NCBI GenBank assembly: GCA_029204225.1
Contig: CM055098.1
Location: forward strand, 13,111,815 to 13,175,814
DNA from: Diphasiastrum complanatum
Taxonomy: Eukaryota > Streptophyta > Lycopodiopsida > Lycopodiales > Lycopodiaceae
DNA: 64,000 nt
Reading direction: 5' to 3'
Below the pieces are notes generated by a model. That model had not been told where the DNA came from. It did no database searches and worked only from the letters and a program-made list of their open reading frames with translations. Below, in pieces: positions 52,428 to 63,338 of this stretch. The translations under genes were made by a program, and so were the position numbers. The stretch's first letter is position 1; the number at the start of each line of letters is the position of its first letter.

Positions 52428-53679
52428 ATGACTGTGACTATGTTGGCACACATTAGATTAAATGTCATACAAAAAATTGAAATTAAGTATCATATCAGAG
52501 AGATTTTTGGCGCCCAAGCTTTGAAAATAGCAATGGCAAGGAGACCCAGATCTACAATCGAGTCTGTGATTCTTTACAATGAGAAAGACGAAGCTGATAA
52601 CTGGAAGCCAACAAAATATACGAAGAATTCATGAGTATTGCTGCATCCATCATCAAAGGGCAATTTTTGACAAAAGAAAAGATAAAAAATGACTTACAAA
52701 TCTTATTGGAAAGCAAAAATTTTGGAGTTTAAGACTACCCCGGGAGGTCAATCGATATCAGAAGTTTTAGTACAACATGTATATATGCATTCAGAAATCA
52801 AAGTACATGATATCAATCCTCGTGATCATCAAAAATGTAATTGTAAGTATATCAAAACATATACACTCTACAGCAATCATAGGTGATTTTTTTTATTGAT
52901 GCTCTTCAGATTATGATTTAAATGCTTCAACATTGTTTTTTTCTTTCAGATTTATATTTATCATGCATAAGTGAATGGGAGCCCGCACAATTACTTGGAG
53001 GAATATTAGACGTGATTCACTCTGATGTTGGAAAGCTGCAATATAGAGAAAGAAGTCTAAAGGAACTTGCAAATTGTGGTATCTATTTTTATGAATCTTT
53101 ATATACGCCACAAACATATGGAGGTTTTGGCAAGCTCGAAGCAATTCCATTGCCTAGTTTTCAAAGTGATGAGTGGCCTAGTCTTGACAGTATTGTTTCT
53201 GAATCCTTGAGATGCAAGCTACTCATTGATATTAGAAATGATATGTATAAGCACAGGCTCGAAAATTGTTCACCTAATTGATTTTCTCGAGTGCTAGTAT
53301 TCGTAGGACACCAACTTTATTTGTTTGCAAGGATTTATCAGATGAGACTTTGTCAAATCTCATGGATCAAGGCTGGGATAGTAAAACAAATAATGACATA
53401 GAATGCAGGATTAAAAAGTCCTCAATGATTTTTCGTTATCATATCGAAAAGCAAATGCTCAGTCTCACATTTAGCTACCAGAGATACAAGAAAATTGAAG
53501 GTACATGGCTACCACTGGATCAAGACTTTGAATTAAATGGTCACACAAACCGAATGGAGATAAGCATTATCTACAATGAGGAATATTTGATTATGGTTGA
53601 GGTGGAAGAGCATTGGAAGCTTGATTTTATCAGAACAGAGCTCATGCTATTACAAACCAATCTACCAACATATTTCTGA
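52428..53679 (+). pseudogene. Decayed coding cluster of unknown family
   Basis: Three blocks look coding. 52428-52730 has RRPRSTIESVILYNEKDEAD and, after a frameshift, IYEEFMSIAASIIKGQFLTK. 52949-53281 has EWEPAQLLGGILDVIHSDVG, YGGFGKLEAIPLPSF and LLIDIRNDMYKHRLEN. 53278-53679 has KKIEGTWLPLDQDFELNGHT and MVEVEEHWKLDFIRTELMLL. I do not recognise the family. An Ulp1-like scrap 400 bp away on the other strand hints at a transposon that carries a C48 protease. Confidence 0.4.
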
Positions 53680-54064
53680 TTAGTAAAGATCTGTGTATAC
53701 ACTCTTTCATTCAATAAATGGAAGCCCAAGTTGGGCATCAATACATGTATTTTGTGCTCCCAAATTCATAAAATGGAGCAGCATTTGATATATCAATGTA
53801 TATTTATTTATGAATACTATACATGTGCAATCTATTTCTGTTCTATGCTATATGTATTTGTTCTAATCTTAGTTTAGTATAACTACATCATCATTTGCAC
53901 CATCATCAACAACGGGAGGCTGAAGCCTTGCCCTAGCCAGTATGCTCAGGATAATTTCTTGTCTAAATCTGTACACTTGGCTTGATGTGTACTCAGGAAG
54001 CGTAAACTACAAGATAGAACATTCATGTATTAGTAATGGCTAAAAACATCAACAAAATAGAAAA

Positions 54065-54256
54065 CTAATCATGATTCCAAAAATAAGAATAAACAGAATT
54101 TATTACCTTAGAAATATCAAAATCTTCCTGAAGGTTGAACCACTCAAAAAATAACTTTGCATTGTATAATGTGTACCACCCACAGCTGAATGAATCATTT
54201 TGCTTGGGTGACTGCAAAGGGTGTATGTGATATCTTGCCTTTGATACATGCATCAT
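54065..54256 (-). pseudogene. Ulp1-type (C48) cysteine protease C-terminal fragment
   Basis: HPLQSPKQNDSFSCGWYTLY contains the QxNxxxCG arrangement around the catalytic Gln and Cys of Ulp1/SUMO-protease-like domains, followed by NAKLFFEWF. The catalytic His and Asp parts are absent. In plants such domains are common passengers or ORFs of Mutator-like and related DNA transposons. Confidence 0.5.
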
Positions 54257-54308
54257 AGGATGTCAAACTGGCTGCATTTTTTATGCTAACTCCTGTGATT
54301 GCTCCATG

Positions 54309-54590
54309 CTAGCTTGCTTTGTACAGAGTCAATGAATTCATATGACACAGTCTCCTATGCCATAGAACATCCATCGACTCATGGACTTGATGAGTCTGCT
54401 CTGTCGTTAGTACCTTCAAATGATACAGGTTGCCTTTGCATCTTCCTTGAGTGATTAGTGTACTGGTGCTGGCATCAACTACATTGCATGCTTCATTGGT
54501 GAATACCACCCGCATGCCTCTGCTATCCTTGCAACTGAAAGTAGATCCTTCTACAATGTAGGCACATATAGGACATCGTCCAATCTTCGA
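54309..54590 (-). pseudogene. copia protease/GAG-pre-integrase fragment
   Basis: Right to left: LDDVLYVPTL, a stop, DLLSVARIAEA, GRCKGNLYHL and VLWHRRLCHMNSLTLYK. This is the segment between the protease and integrase of copia Pol, including the His residues of the HHCC finger. It stops abruptly at both sides. Confidence 0.75.
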
Positions 54591-54599
54591 TCTCTACCA

Positions 54600-55090
54600 T
54601 TGGTGTTGAGCCATAGCACTCCAGTTCCACTCACTTCATTTCTTGATCCATCTCCAAGAATTATGTGTCTGCATCGACGCTTTGAGGAATTTCTTCGCAT
54701 GTGTTTTCATCAGGTGGCAGAGTGTCAAAGTATTCCTGGTTCTATTCTTGTGGCTTCTTTCAAACAACATATTTCCATTGCCTCGCAACATGCTCAGGCC
54801 CTATCAATCCTGCAACCGGCGATGGTGGCTGAGTCTGCTACATCTCATCTTCCTTCATTAGCTGACTCACCACGTGGCTCTTCACTTTTCTGATATGCTG
54901 CAGTCAGTTGACAGACTCCCATTGACATCACCATAGTTTTTGCATCTTTTTTTTGAACGCCAGGATCTAGATTAATCTTAGCTTTAGTGCAAGCTTCACT
55001 CTTGTTTGAGCTTACTTTTGCTTAACCTTCCCCTTCGGGGTGTATATATCTTTTTCATCAATGTACCTACTAGTTTTTTTCTATGAATAA
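54600..55090 (+). mobile_element. Possible LINE 3' end
   Basis: After a short frame (54600-54893) the sequence becomes T-rich and includes CCCCTTCGGGGTGTATATAT and TTTTTCATCAATGTAC, a layout common at 3' ends of plant LINEs. No reverse transcriptase is present, so this would be a severely 5'-truncated copy. Confidence 0.35.
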
Positions 55091-55674
55091 ATGCACCAAG
55101 GTTCTTGATATGGAGGAATCAAATGAGAAGGTGCATATTATAATTGATAACTAAGATAATGTTCTGAATCAAACTATATATATATGTGGACGTCAAATGC
55201 CAGTTCTTTTTTTTAAAGAATTTGCTACACGTGCTCCACATCAGAGTGTCACAATGCCACATGTCGGATTGTGATGGCCATTTCAAAATTTAGTTGCCAC
55301 CATAGTTTCCTGGCCACCGGATGTCTAATTTGGGAATTTCTACATGGACGTTGGATTTCGATGTGTTAGATTGTGATGAAGTATAAAATTTTACAAAATC
55401 CGTCGGGTGCTACGTCACAATGGTCGCAATGTGTTATTGTGGGGTTTGTTGGAGTCCAATATATTATAAATTTTTTTGAAATGCGTCACAAGCACATGTC
55501 GGAATGGCGCTTTTTGTTGTTGTGAAAACCACCTTGCAGGTCAACTAGAGAGTGTAGACAACTTGATAATATGAGGTAAATTTGATTTTAATGGGTGCAA
55601 TGCAATAGTTTGAAGAGGCAAAAACATTCAAACAAGTTGTTGTACATAGTGCATGCTCTTGTTTTTCAAGAGAA
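55091..55674. other. No gene recognised
   Basis: AT-rich intergenic sequence with no supported feature. Confidence 0.4.
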
Positions 55675-55729
55675 GGCTCGAACCTGGGAACTTTGGATGC
55701 CTAGCTAACCAACTAAGCCTACTAAATTG
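55675..55729 (-). repeat. tRNA-derived SINE head or tRNA-like sequence
   Basis: The minus strand reads GGCTTAGTTGGTTAGCTAGG (A-box-like) and, about 20 bp later, CCCAGGTTCGAGCC (B box GGTTCGAGCC). Box spacing fits a Pol III internal promoter. A complete tRNA cloverleaf is not evident, so a SINE head is more likely than a tRNA gene. Confidence 0.6.
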
Positions 55730-56134
55730 ATCTGGCAGCAAACATCAGGCACAACAGACACAATGATCACAAAAATGCTTGAAAGTACAAGACAAGAAGC
55801 AAGAATTGATATCTTAAAAAGCATGTCCGATCCATCGCACGACTTCATTATATTTACAATCATGAAGTACATCAAGAAGGCTATTTAAGATGTCTTTTCA
55901 AGATCCTACTACTATCTCGTGTGCCAAGAAACTGGCTACACCTGTCAGACAAAATTTCTACGCTAATTAACCATGACTGTGAAGTGTCACTATGGTTAAC
56001 ATACCTAACCATAGATCAACAAACCCTATCTCACTTCACAGTCTGCCATGACTACTTATTTAAAGTATCTACATATTCACCTAGTTCTATTAGATTTCTC
56101 AGAAATAAAAAACGATGATTAGCTAAGGCCTTAG
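55730..56134. other. No gene recognised
   Basis: Intergenic sequence with a short inverted motif, ACCATGACTGTGAAGTG (near 55970) and CACTTCACAGTCTGCCATGA (near 56030). Confidence 0.4.
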
Positions 56135-56413
56135 TCATAATGTCAGCAGCCATAAAGTGGTTGAACAGAACTTCAAATTTAGCTCATTTTGTTGGACTAA
56201 ATCTCTCGCAAAATGATATTGAATGCCTATATGTTTGCTTTTCTTATAAAACCTTGCATTCTTGCTCGTAAACAAACAACCTTGAATATCATTATAGAGA
56301 ACTATTCTTGAGGTGTCAATATGAAGTTCCCCTAACAAGTTATGCATCCACTGATATGCTTTTGCTGCATAGCATATGATAAGACAAAAACTCTCAATAC
56401 TACATGAATTCAA
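56135..56413 (-). pseudogene. copia RNase H fragment
   Basis: The minus strand encodes CYAAKAYQWMHNLLGELHID, then IVLYNDIQGCLFTSKN and KHIGIQYHFARDLVQQNELN, matching the end of copia RNase H. It belongs to a different copia lineage from the 51 kb element, judging by the DIQGC/TSKN motif. Confidence 0.75.
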
Positions 56414-57796
56414 AGTTTGGTTTTCTCTTTATATTAAAGATGATATTAGAATAGAAGAAGGTACGATAATTGGTTTTGATAAACTCAAAATGGTAGCAAA
56501 ACTATTGTAAATATTTTAACTATTTTTTTGGTAGTGTTTTTTATAGTGTAAGGTCTTGCAACTTAAAAAGCTAAGAGATGAATGAATCATCACAATAATT
56601 TGCAATACCCTTGTCTCTTTAATTAAAAAAACCTCAAAGAAAAGAAAGATAATCTTACTACATAAGTTTTATTTTTCAACAATTTTCACTATCATGGCAA
56701 GGCCTTTGTGGGATAATACCACAATGTACTTGTTTAATATTCAAGATTGAATGCTCAATCTCATCACTTCACTTGAGAATGGCAAGCTCTCATAGAGATA
56801 TAGTGTTTGATTTTTTCATCTTGTTAAGATTAGTCCTCATAAGCCACAAATGGTCATCGCGTATATGTGGCTTTGAAATTTGAATGCTATTTTGCTTATG
56901 ACTTAGTGCTTGGATACGCATCAAGATAATGTATGATGAAGTTTAGCGTGAATTAATATGATACCATCATCTTCACTATGCAACAGAGTTGCATAATAGA
57001 TGAGACTGAGAGATGTGATGGTTTTGATTTATGCTACTTCTATGCCCGTGCTAGTTGTTCATATTCTTTATGATTCTTTCACTAGTTTTTAGATCATGTG
57101 CTATTCTTAAGAACTCTAAATAAGAAATGAATTGTTTTAGCTTTATTACTGGCATGCATAAGTTTTCATGATTAACTTTTGATGAAACACTGCAATGCAT
57201 CTATCTTACAAGCTTCATGCTTACAATGTTGAACTGAGGCTTTCACTCTATATAATGATTATGAAGCTATAAATTGTTTTGATTCAAGTATATATGGCAA
57301 AACATTTCACTCCATAGTACATATTTATCTATTGATTCATTTTTCTCAAAGTACTTCTCACATGCCAATAATGTTCAATTCCTACATTTTTTTTTCTTTA
57401 TAAAAGCTTGGTTAAACATTAATTATGTTGTTATAGAATTATTGATTTTGAGTAAATAAATAAGAAAAATACCCTTAAAATGTGTGTGAAATTCTATTCT
57501 AGTATTCAAACTAAGAAAATTATAGATTAAAATATTTGCTTTAGATAATCCTTTTAGGGTTTATAGTTTAAACCTTGTACCTAAAAAAACAAGATGCTTT
57601 GAACCCTTGACTCTCCATAATGCCTACTGAATTTTAAGAGTGAGGTGAAGGTTTCCCTTCAAGGGCATTCCGCCCAGGAAGGGTGTGCCAACGGTGGTAG
57701 CCCAAGGGCGGAAGGGCCTGAGGCGTCATCCTTTCCCGCTGTGATTTGTACTTTTACTTTTGTTTTAATGTTTTTTTTTTGCCATAATTTTTTTTA
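56414..57796. other. No gene recognised
   Basis: AT-rich sequence, about 1.4 kb, without supported features. Confidence 0.4.
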
Positions 57797-58020
57797 CATG
57801 TACCTTTCGCGCAAAAGGTGTGTGTAAAAGAAAGTGAAAAAGAAAATTATGCACCTTTGGAATGATTTTTTACATGTACCTTTCGCACAAAAGGTGTGTA
57901 AAAGAAACTAAAAAAGAAAATTATGCACCTTTGGAAACTTTTTTTACATGTACCTTTCGCGCAAAAGGTGTGTAAAAGAAAGTAAAAAAGAAAATTATGC
58001 ACCTTTGGATGAAGGAAGGT
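57797..58020. repeat. Tandem repeat, three units of about 75 bp
   Basis: CATGTACCTTTCGCGCAAAA units start at 57797, 57873 and 57947, each followed by GGTGTGTAAAAGAAA and TTATGCACCTTTGGA. The repeated minus-strand frame rich in Phe and Tyr reflects the repeat. Confidence 0.92.
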
Positions 58021-59036
58021 GTATGTAAAAATATTTGAAAAAGAAAAGGGAGTCTCAGGGATTCCGTGCAAGGAAGCGCATCTTTTTCCTCTGTAGAAAA
58101 GGAAAATTTGAGATTACAACTTAAGAAGCTGTGCCTTGTTGAAAAATGTATGCACTAAGAACCGTGTGCGGGTTGAAAAATATATGGACTAGTTCTAGTT
58201 CATGTGAGAGAAGGCGGTGCCACATGCATCGTTTTTTTGTCCTAACTTTGGGAAGTCATGGAGATCCCAATGTGCACATCTAGAAATTCAGCTTACTTCC
58301 CAGCCCACTTCCCTCATGTCAAAAGATGTGGCTCTTGGATGTGTAGCACATCCCTCAAGTGCAAGCTCCTGAAAATGCATGTGCTTGACAAGAATTGCAC
58401 TTCTAAACTATCCTGGGGGCTGGGAGCTGCACAGTATGCATGTGGCCAGGCAAATAGGCTATCACATAATTACTACTTGTCTGAATGCTTTTGCTGCAAA
58501 TTAATTTTTAACATCAGGTTAGTGCTTATCTGAATGCTTGTGTTGCATAAAATGAGCTTTGAATCATATTAGTCTTTACTATATATATTTTTGAACCTAT
58601 GTTGTGACAAGTTCAGGAGATCAGATTTCTGGAGGTAATTCTGAAACAGTTGCCATATTTGCTGGAGGAGGCGCTATAATTTGTTTCAGCAAGAAAGTAA
58701 AACAATATGATGCCTTTATTTCTATTATACTGAATTGAACAAGATGTTCATTGATCAAATCTGATCGAATCTGGCAGGGGAAGGATGTCATGGACTACAA
58801 CGATGATCCTCCTTTCCCCCTTCTTTCCTACAGAAGTGCAGGAAACAAATCAATTACAGCTTAAATTAAAGAGAAAAGCCTCAGTTTGTTTATCCCATCT
58901 GTTTGGATACTCACATCCTCCTTATTACTACATTTGATTAACACTCCGAACCGAGGTTACAAATGTAGAGCTGTGCAATAAATCATCTAGATACTGTTCA
59001 CATCAGCGAAATACCTGTTGTAGGGAGCCGTAGATC
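58021..59036. other. Spacer and probable 3' region of the 59 kb gene
   Basis: No supported gene. The right part (58700-59036) probably includes the 3' UTR of the minus-strand gene next to it. A frame at 58258-58533 has no motif. Confidence 0.4.
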
Positions 59037-60665
59037 CTACTGCAGGCACAGCTGTTTTAATGGCCTGTCATCACATATAGAAGAAGCAAAATAGCTGAGC
59101 TTCCTTGTTTTGTGACACCAATTGTGGTAGCACAGTTGCAGATTGGGCCAGTCAGATGATGAGGCTATGAATTCTCTCAGCCAAACCGCAAGCACCAACT
59201 CCTGTTCTGCTTCTGGCAATAGCTTCATTATAACCTGCTCCAGCATCCTCTCCGCTTCTGCTCTTTCAGAAGAACTAAAAATGGTGCCGTCCACGCCGTG
59301 TGTAGCGGTGCACAGCAACGGAAGCCACAATATTAGGAGTTTCAAAGTCACCTCTGGGGATGTTTCAATGGCACCAGAAGCGAGACCATTGCATAGAAAC
59401 CCTGCAGTCATACATTGCGATTAGAAAAATATCGGCGTAGCTGGAGCTCAGCTGGTCAGTGAGCAAACCTCAAACCGAATGGCCGTGTATAGACAATGGC
59501 TTAGAATAATTTGTAGCTTCACCTGAAAGTTTCACAAGAGATCGCTGCACTCTCGGGCTTGCATACAGAGATAAATTGGCTAAGAAAGAAGCTGAACTCC
59601 ACTGCAATACAGCCCCCTCCATAGTGGAAAATTCGTTCAGTTTCTCCGCTAGCCATAGCAGCTCCTGCGCAAGCTTCTCCGCCATCTCACCATCCTGATA
59701 TGTATCTAAAACACTCAACGATTCAGATGGTGTCTGGTTCTGCGGTAGCACGATCTGTGAAATCAAATCGGCGCCCTTCTTCAAGCATGCTAGCAAGGGA
59801 AGAAAGGGTAGAGAAAGTGAGGAGGTTCCCAATGGCAGCCCTTTCAGGGCACGCCAAGGCCAGCTCAAGGCCTGAACCTGCTGTTTCCGTTGTTGATTAT
59901 CCAGAAAATTGCTCAGCATGTACACTGTTCTTGCAAAACCCGTCTCAAGTGTAAGCTGATTGATCTGTTTCAATGTCACTCCACCTTGCAAATCATTGTC
60001 GGATAGGATTCTCTCCGCCATGGCACGAACAAACCCATATTTGCGAAAGGAAGCAGGCATGTCGTTCATTAAAACAAGTACCTATTTAAGAATCTGGGCA
60101 ATCAGATAACAGGAACAATTCCCTGTTTGTAGACTATTCTAAAAAGAATGATGCAAAAACAGAATCTCACCGAATTCTTCTGGGCAGTCAGACAACATGA
60201 ACAGTACTCTGATTGTAAACTACTCCAAATCGAAGATTGATGCAAAAACAGAATATTACCCAATGCAGATAGCATGAACGATACTCGACTGCTCTTCAAG
60301 GTTAATGCAAAAACAGAATCTCATGAAATGTTTTCAAATTGAAAGAATAACTGTCAAATCACAGCATCAATCAAATTGAGTACCTGTGCTAGAGCTCTAC
60401 CGATTGCGCCCTGTTCAGATCCGCCTGTATTGCCGCTCCATGACTGATACTCTCTCATTTCGTCTTGAGTGTAAAAGATATCACTTTGGCTCAAACTCTC
60501 TAAAGCTTTTATGATGGGAGAGGTGGAGATATGATGAGGCAGAAACACCACAAGCACACGCAGCATAACATTCAGGACCCATTGTCCCAGCATCACCAGA
60601 AACTGCAATTGCTCCCACACACCCCAGCTCTTCCTCCCCCATTGCTGCTCCATATTTGCCACCAT
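59037..60665 (-). CDS. Conserved plant protein, three exons, 401 residues
   Basis: Exons on the minus strand are 60665-60384, 60081-59523 and 59401-59037. Introns have GT/AG borders (CTAGCACAG/GTACTC and AATAG/GTACTT; CTTTCAG/GTGAAG and GACTGCAG/GGTTTC), and the spliced frame stays open for 402 codons including the stop. A TAG two codons before the ATG fixes the start. The N-terminus has a hydrophobic stretch at residues 20-42 (FLVMLGQWVLNVMLRVLVVF) that could be a membrane or amphipathic helix. Then come GRALAQVLVLMNDMPASFRK, FVRAMAERILSDN, LTLETGFARTVYMLSNFLDN, a segment of unknown role and the C-terminal LLILWLPLLC, EAERMLEQVIMKLLPEAEQE and WLREFIASSSDWPNLQLCYH. The C-terminal W-LPL/LP-x-Q/W/DxPNxQ pattern recalls the end of plant BTB/POZ proteins of the At3g05675 type, but no BTB domain is present. 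Function unknown. Confidence 0.85.
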
Positions 60666-60960
60666 CTCCTAATTTCCAGATCAATCTTCTGCCCCGCAGC
60701 TCCACCAACACACATCAATTCCTTAATCCAGATCAGATCATGAATTCTTCCACCAAATCTAAAGCATGCAGCTGCAAACTCTCAAACACACAGATATATA
60801 TCTTTCTATGAGATGGTGAAATTTGTTCTTGGGATCAAGCAAATTAAAAGCAGCTGCAGCAGCAGCGATGAAGAGCGAAGCAGGTGGGATCGATTCTCCT
60901 CACGATCATATGCCGATGAAGGGAGGCGCTGATTATGGTTTGATTTAAATTTGCAGTGTG
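60666..60960 (-). promoter_or_regulatory. Upstream region of the 59 kb gene
   Basis: The minus-strand upstream sequence contains GCTGCTGCTGCAGCTGC-like and ATATATATC words about 130 bp before the ATG. ATATATATCTG near 60795 could serve as a TATA box. This is inferred from position only. Confidence 0.3.
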
Positions 60961-61540
60961 CATGCGTGCATGCAAGCCATATCTGCCTGTTTTGGGCTGC
61001 TACACCCGTACTTCATTATTATTATTTCTTATTTCTTTATTTTGGTTGGTTGGGTGGGTGGGGGAGTACTGCCGGCGAGATTTTCTCATTCTACCGCTTT
61101 TAGGCATCCACCAAATTTTTTTAACCACAACTAAAAACGTACATGGAACCTCCATGGCATGGCCCGCACCGGCATCGATGTGCCTTAGAGGCACGCATCC
61201 ACACATGGGGGATGTTTGTTGGGCCAGACCGAGGACCGCACAATATCCCAACCTTTTAAGTGCTCGAGATATATATTTTTGAATGTTTTGTTGTCTTAAA
61301 TTTTGGCGGCACCAAAAATTTCGTGCGCACACCCAATTTTACCTCAACCTACAAGCACATAACAAGGAGTATTGTTTTTTTTAATCACGAAAGGCTATGC
61401 TTATGGGTTAATATCACTCATCATTATCTAGGCATCTCAAATTAAAAACTAAAAAGTGGCGTTGAGGCACACTAGTTTCAAACGTCTAACATGCCTCCAA
61501 GATGTGACGAGGGTCCATTGTACCATTTTGCCCCTTGGAA
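60961..61540. other. No gene recognised
   Basis: Intergenic sequence with GGTTGGTTGGGTGGGTGGG. No coding signal is supported. Confidence 0.4.
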
Positions 61541-61548
61541 ACAGGGTT

Positions 61549-61602
61549 GGCTTCATTGGTTAGCTTGGCATCCAAAGTTTCTTTAGTCCCAGGTTAGAGT
61601 CT
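61549..61602 (+). repeat. tRNA-derived SINE-like sequence
   Basis: GGCTTCATTGGTTAGCTTGG resembles a Pol III A box and CCCAGGTTAGAGTCTCCC a degenerate B box, with the same internal text (GCATCCAAAGTTT) as the minus-strand copy at 55675-55729. Flanking CCCCTTGGAAAC words occur on both sides (61531 and 61604). Confidence 0.55.
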
Positions 61603-61609
61603 CCCCTTG

Positions 61610-63338
61610 GAAACCAAGGAGCATTATGCCCCTTGGTAATAAGAGGATGTGGCCTAGATATAGAGAAGCCTAGTATGACAAGGCGAGGCAAAAGTTGAGG
61701 CCATGTTGGAGAATGAGGAACAATGCGCTTTGCCAGCACACTTCATGGCGTTATGGCCAAGTCTACACTACTTGTAGCATGTGGGTAATGAAGAAGATCT
61801 TCTCCATGCATTATGACTAGCCCATTACCCACAAGCCATTGCTCATCTCGTTTTTCACATTTTACCTTTGCTATGATAGCTTACTAACAATTCTCTCAAT
61901 GCTTGTGTTATTTTTTGGTGAGTTTGAATTGAAAAAATGCATTTCTTAAAGTTCCTTCCAAATAGCAATTAATATTTAATATTTTATTTTTCTCATTGCA
62001 CGACAAAGTCATTGGGATCTTTCAATCACCTTGTTAACCACATAATTATTGTCATTTTGGGCAGAGAAATCCAAACGTGACAATAACATATATAGTAGTG
62101 ACACAAACATTCCAAGCTTTTTTAGCATTTATCAAAGACACATGCCAAAACATATATAGAAACGACAGAAACATTGCACACTATGGGATGTACGACTTTA
62201 ACCCTCTGCCAATCCGAGGTAGTGGAGAGGCGTCCATCATGTGCATTATTTGTCTTAGTAGTACAAGTAATTTTATAAAACCATTAAGGAAAAGACCAAT
62301 TTTATTGAATTTCTTTGACTTTGAACTATCAATGTAGATTGGATGAAAGAGGGGTACTTTTTCTCATAGTACTTTTAACTAAATTGAATGACACCATGTG
62401 ATTTTTGTAGTATTTATTAAACTACTAGGTGAAGCTCAAAGGTTAATATCAATTTAGTTTTGGTAGAATATTATTTTGAACCAAGTTGAAGTTGTTGCTA
62501 CATATCATACCCCTGGTCACCTCACTAAAGATATTGGCTTAAGCGCATATATTCATGTCCCTTTGTCATTACATAAGAAGTAAGAATCCATTGAAAAGTG
62601 ACATTGCTAAAAGAAAATTTTGGTATTTAACTTCACTAATAAAATTTTGCATGATATTTGCATAGCCAAATTTTGGAGTGAGGCTCCCATCTTGCTCTTT
62701 GTGCAACAACCAAGACTTTAGGAGTCTTGAGCTTGGAGCTTAGTGGACAAAAATATCACTCTTATTGAACTCATTTTTGCAAGGGACATGACAACGCTAA
62801 CCATTGTAGCCAAGTTAGATAAGTATCTTTGCACTATAAAGTTCCAAACTCAAATATTCTTAAAAATATGCATGGAAACAAAACATGTAAATAGGGTGAT
62901 CCAATTTGAACCTCTAATTATAAGGAGAAGCGTCTCCAAGATCCTGCTTACCAGACACACACACCAAGGAATGACTGTGCAAATATAGAATGGCCTTTCA
63001 AATATTTATCTCTGTTCTGGAGTACAAACTCAGGTTTGAAAAGTACACTAAGAGATAAAGTTTTCCATCTGGATTTTGCTCTCAATAAGTTACTAGCATC
63101 ACCTTCATGTAAAACAATTTACATAAAGCACTGGGTGAAGAATTATCTAACTCAGGAGATCAAAGAAGAAACTGACAATTACAGGCTGAAATTATCCACA
63201 ACCTCTTGTAGACAATTCATAAATGCTTGTTGGTTAAATTACTCTTAGAATCCAAAATTCTGAGATATAATAGTTCACTCAACTAGGAGATGATCCATTA
63301 AGATAACTTTGGAGATTTCATCCTAGATTAGTGCGGCC
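61610..63338. other. No gene recognised
   Basis: AT-rich intergenic DNA. Short frames at 62077-62337, 62743-62988 and 63036-63248 have no motif. Confidence 0.4.

Noticed and set aside
55675-55729. Functional tRNA gene
   Set aside because: A and B boxes are recognisable but I cannot form acceptor and anticodon stems around them, and a diverged sister copy exists at 61549.
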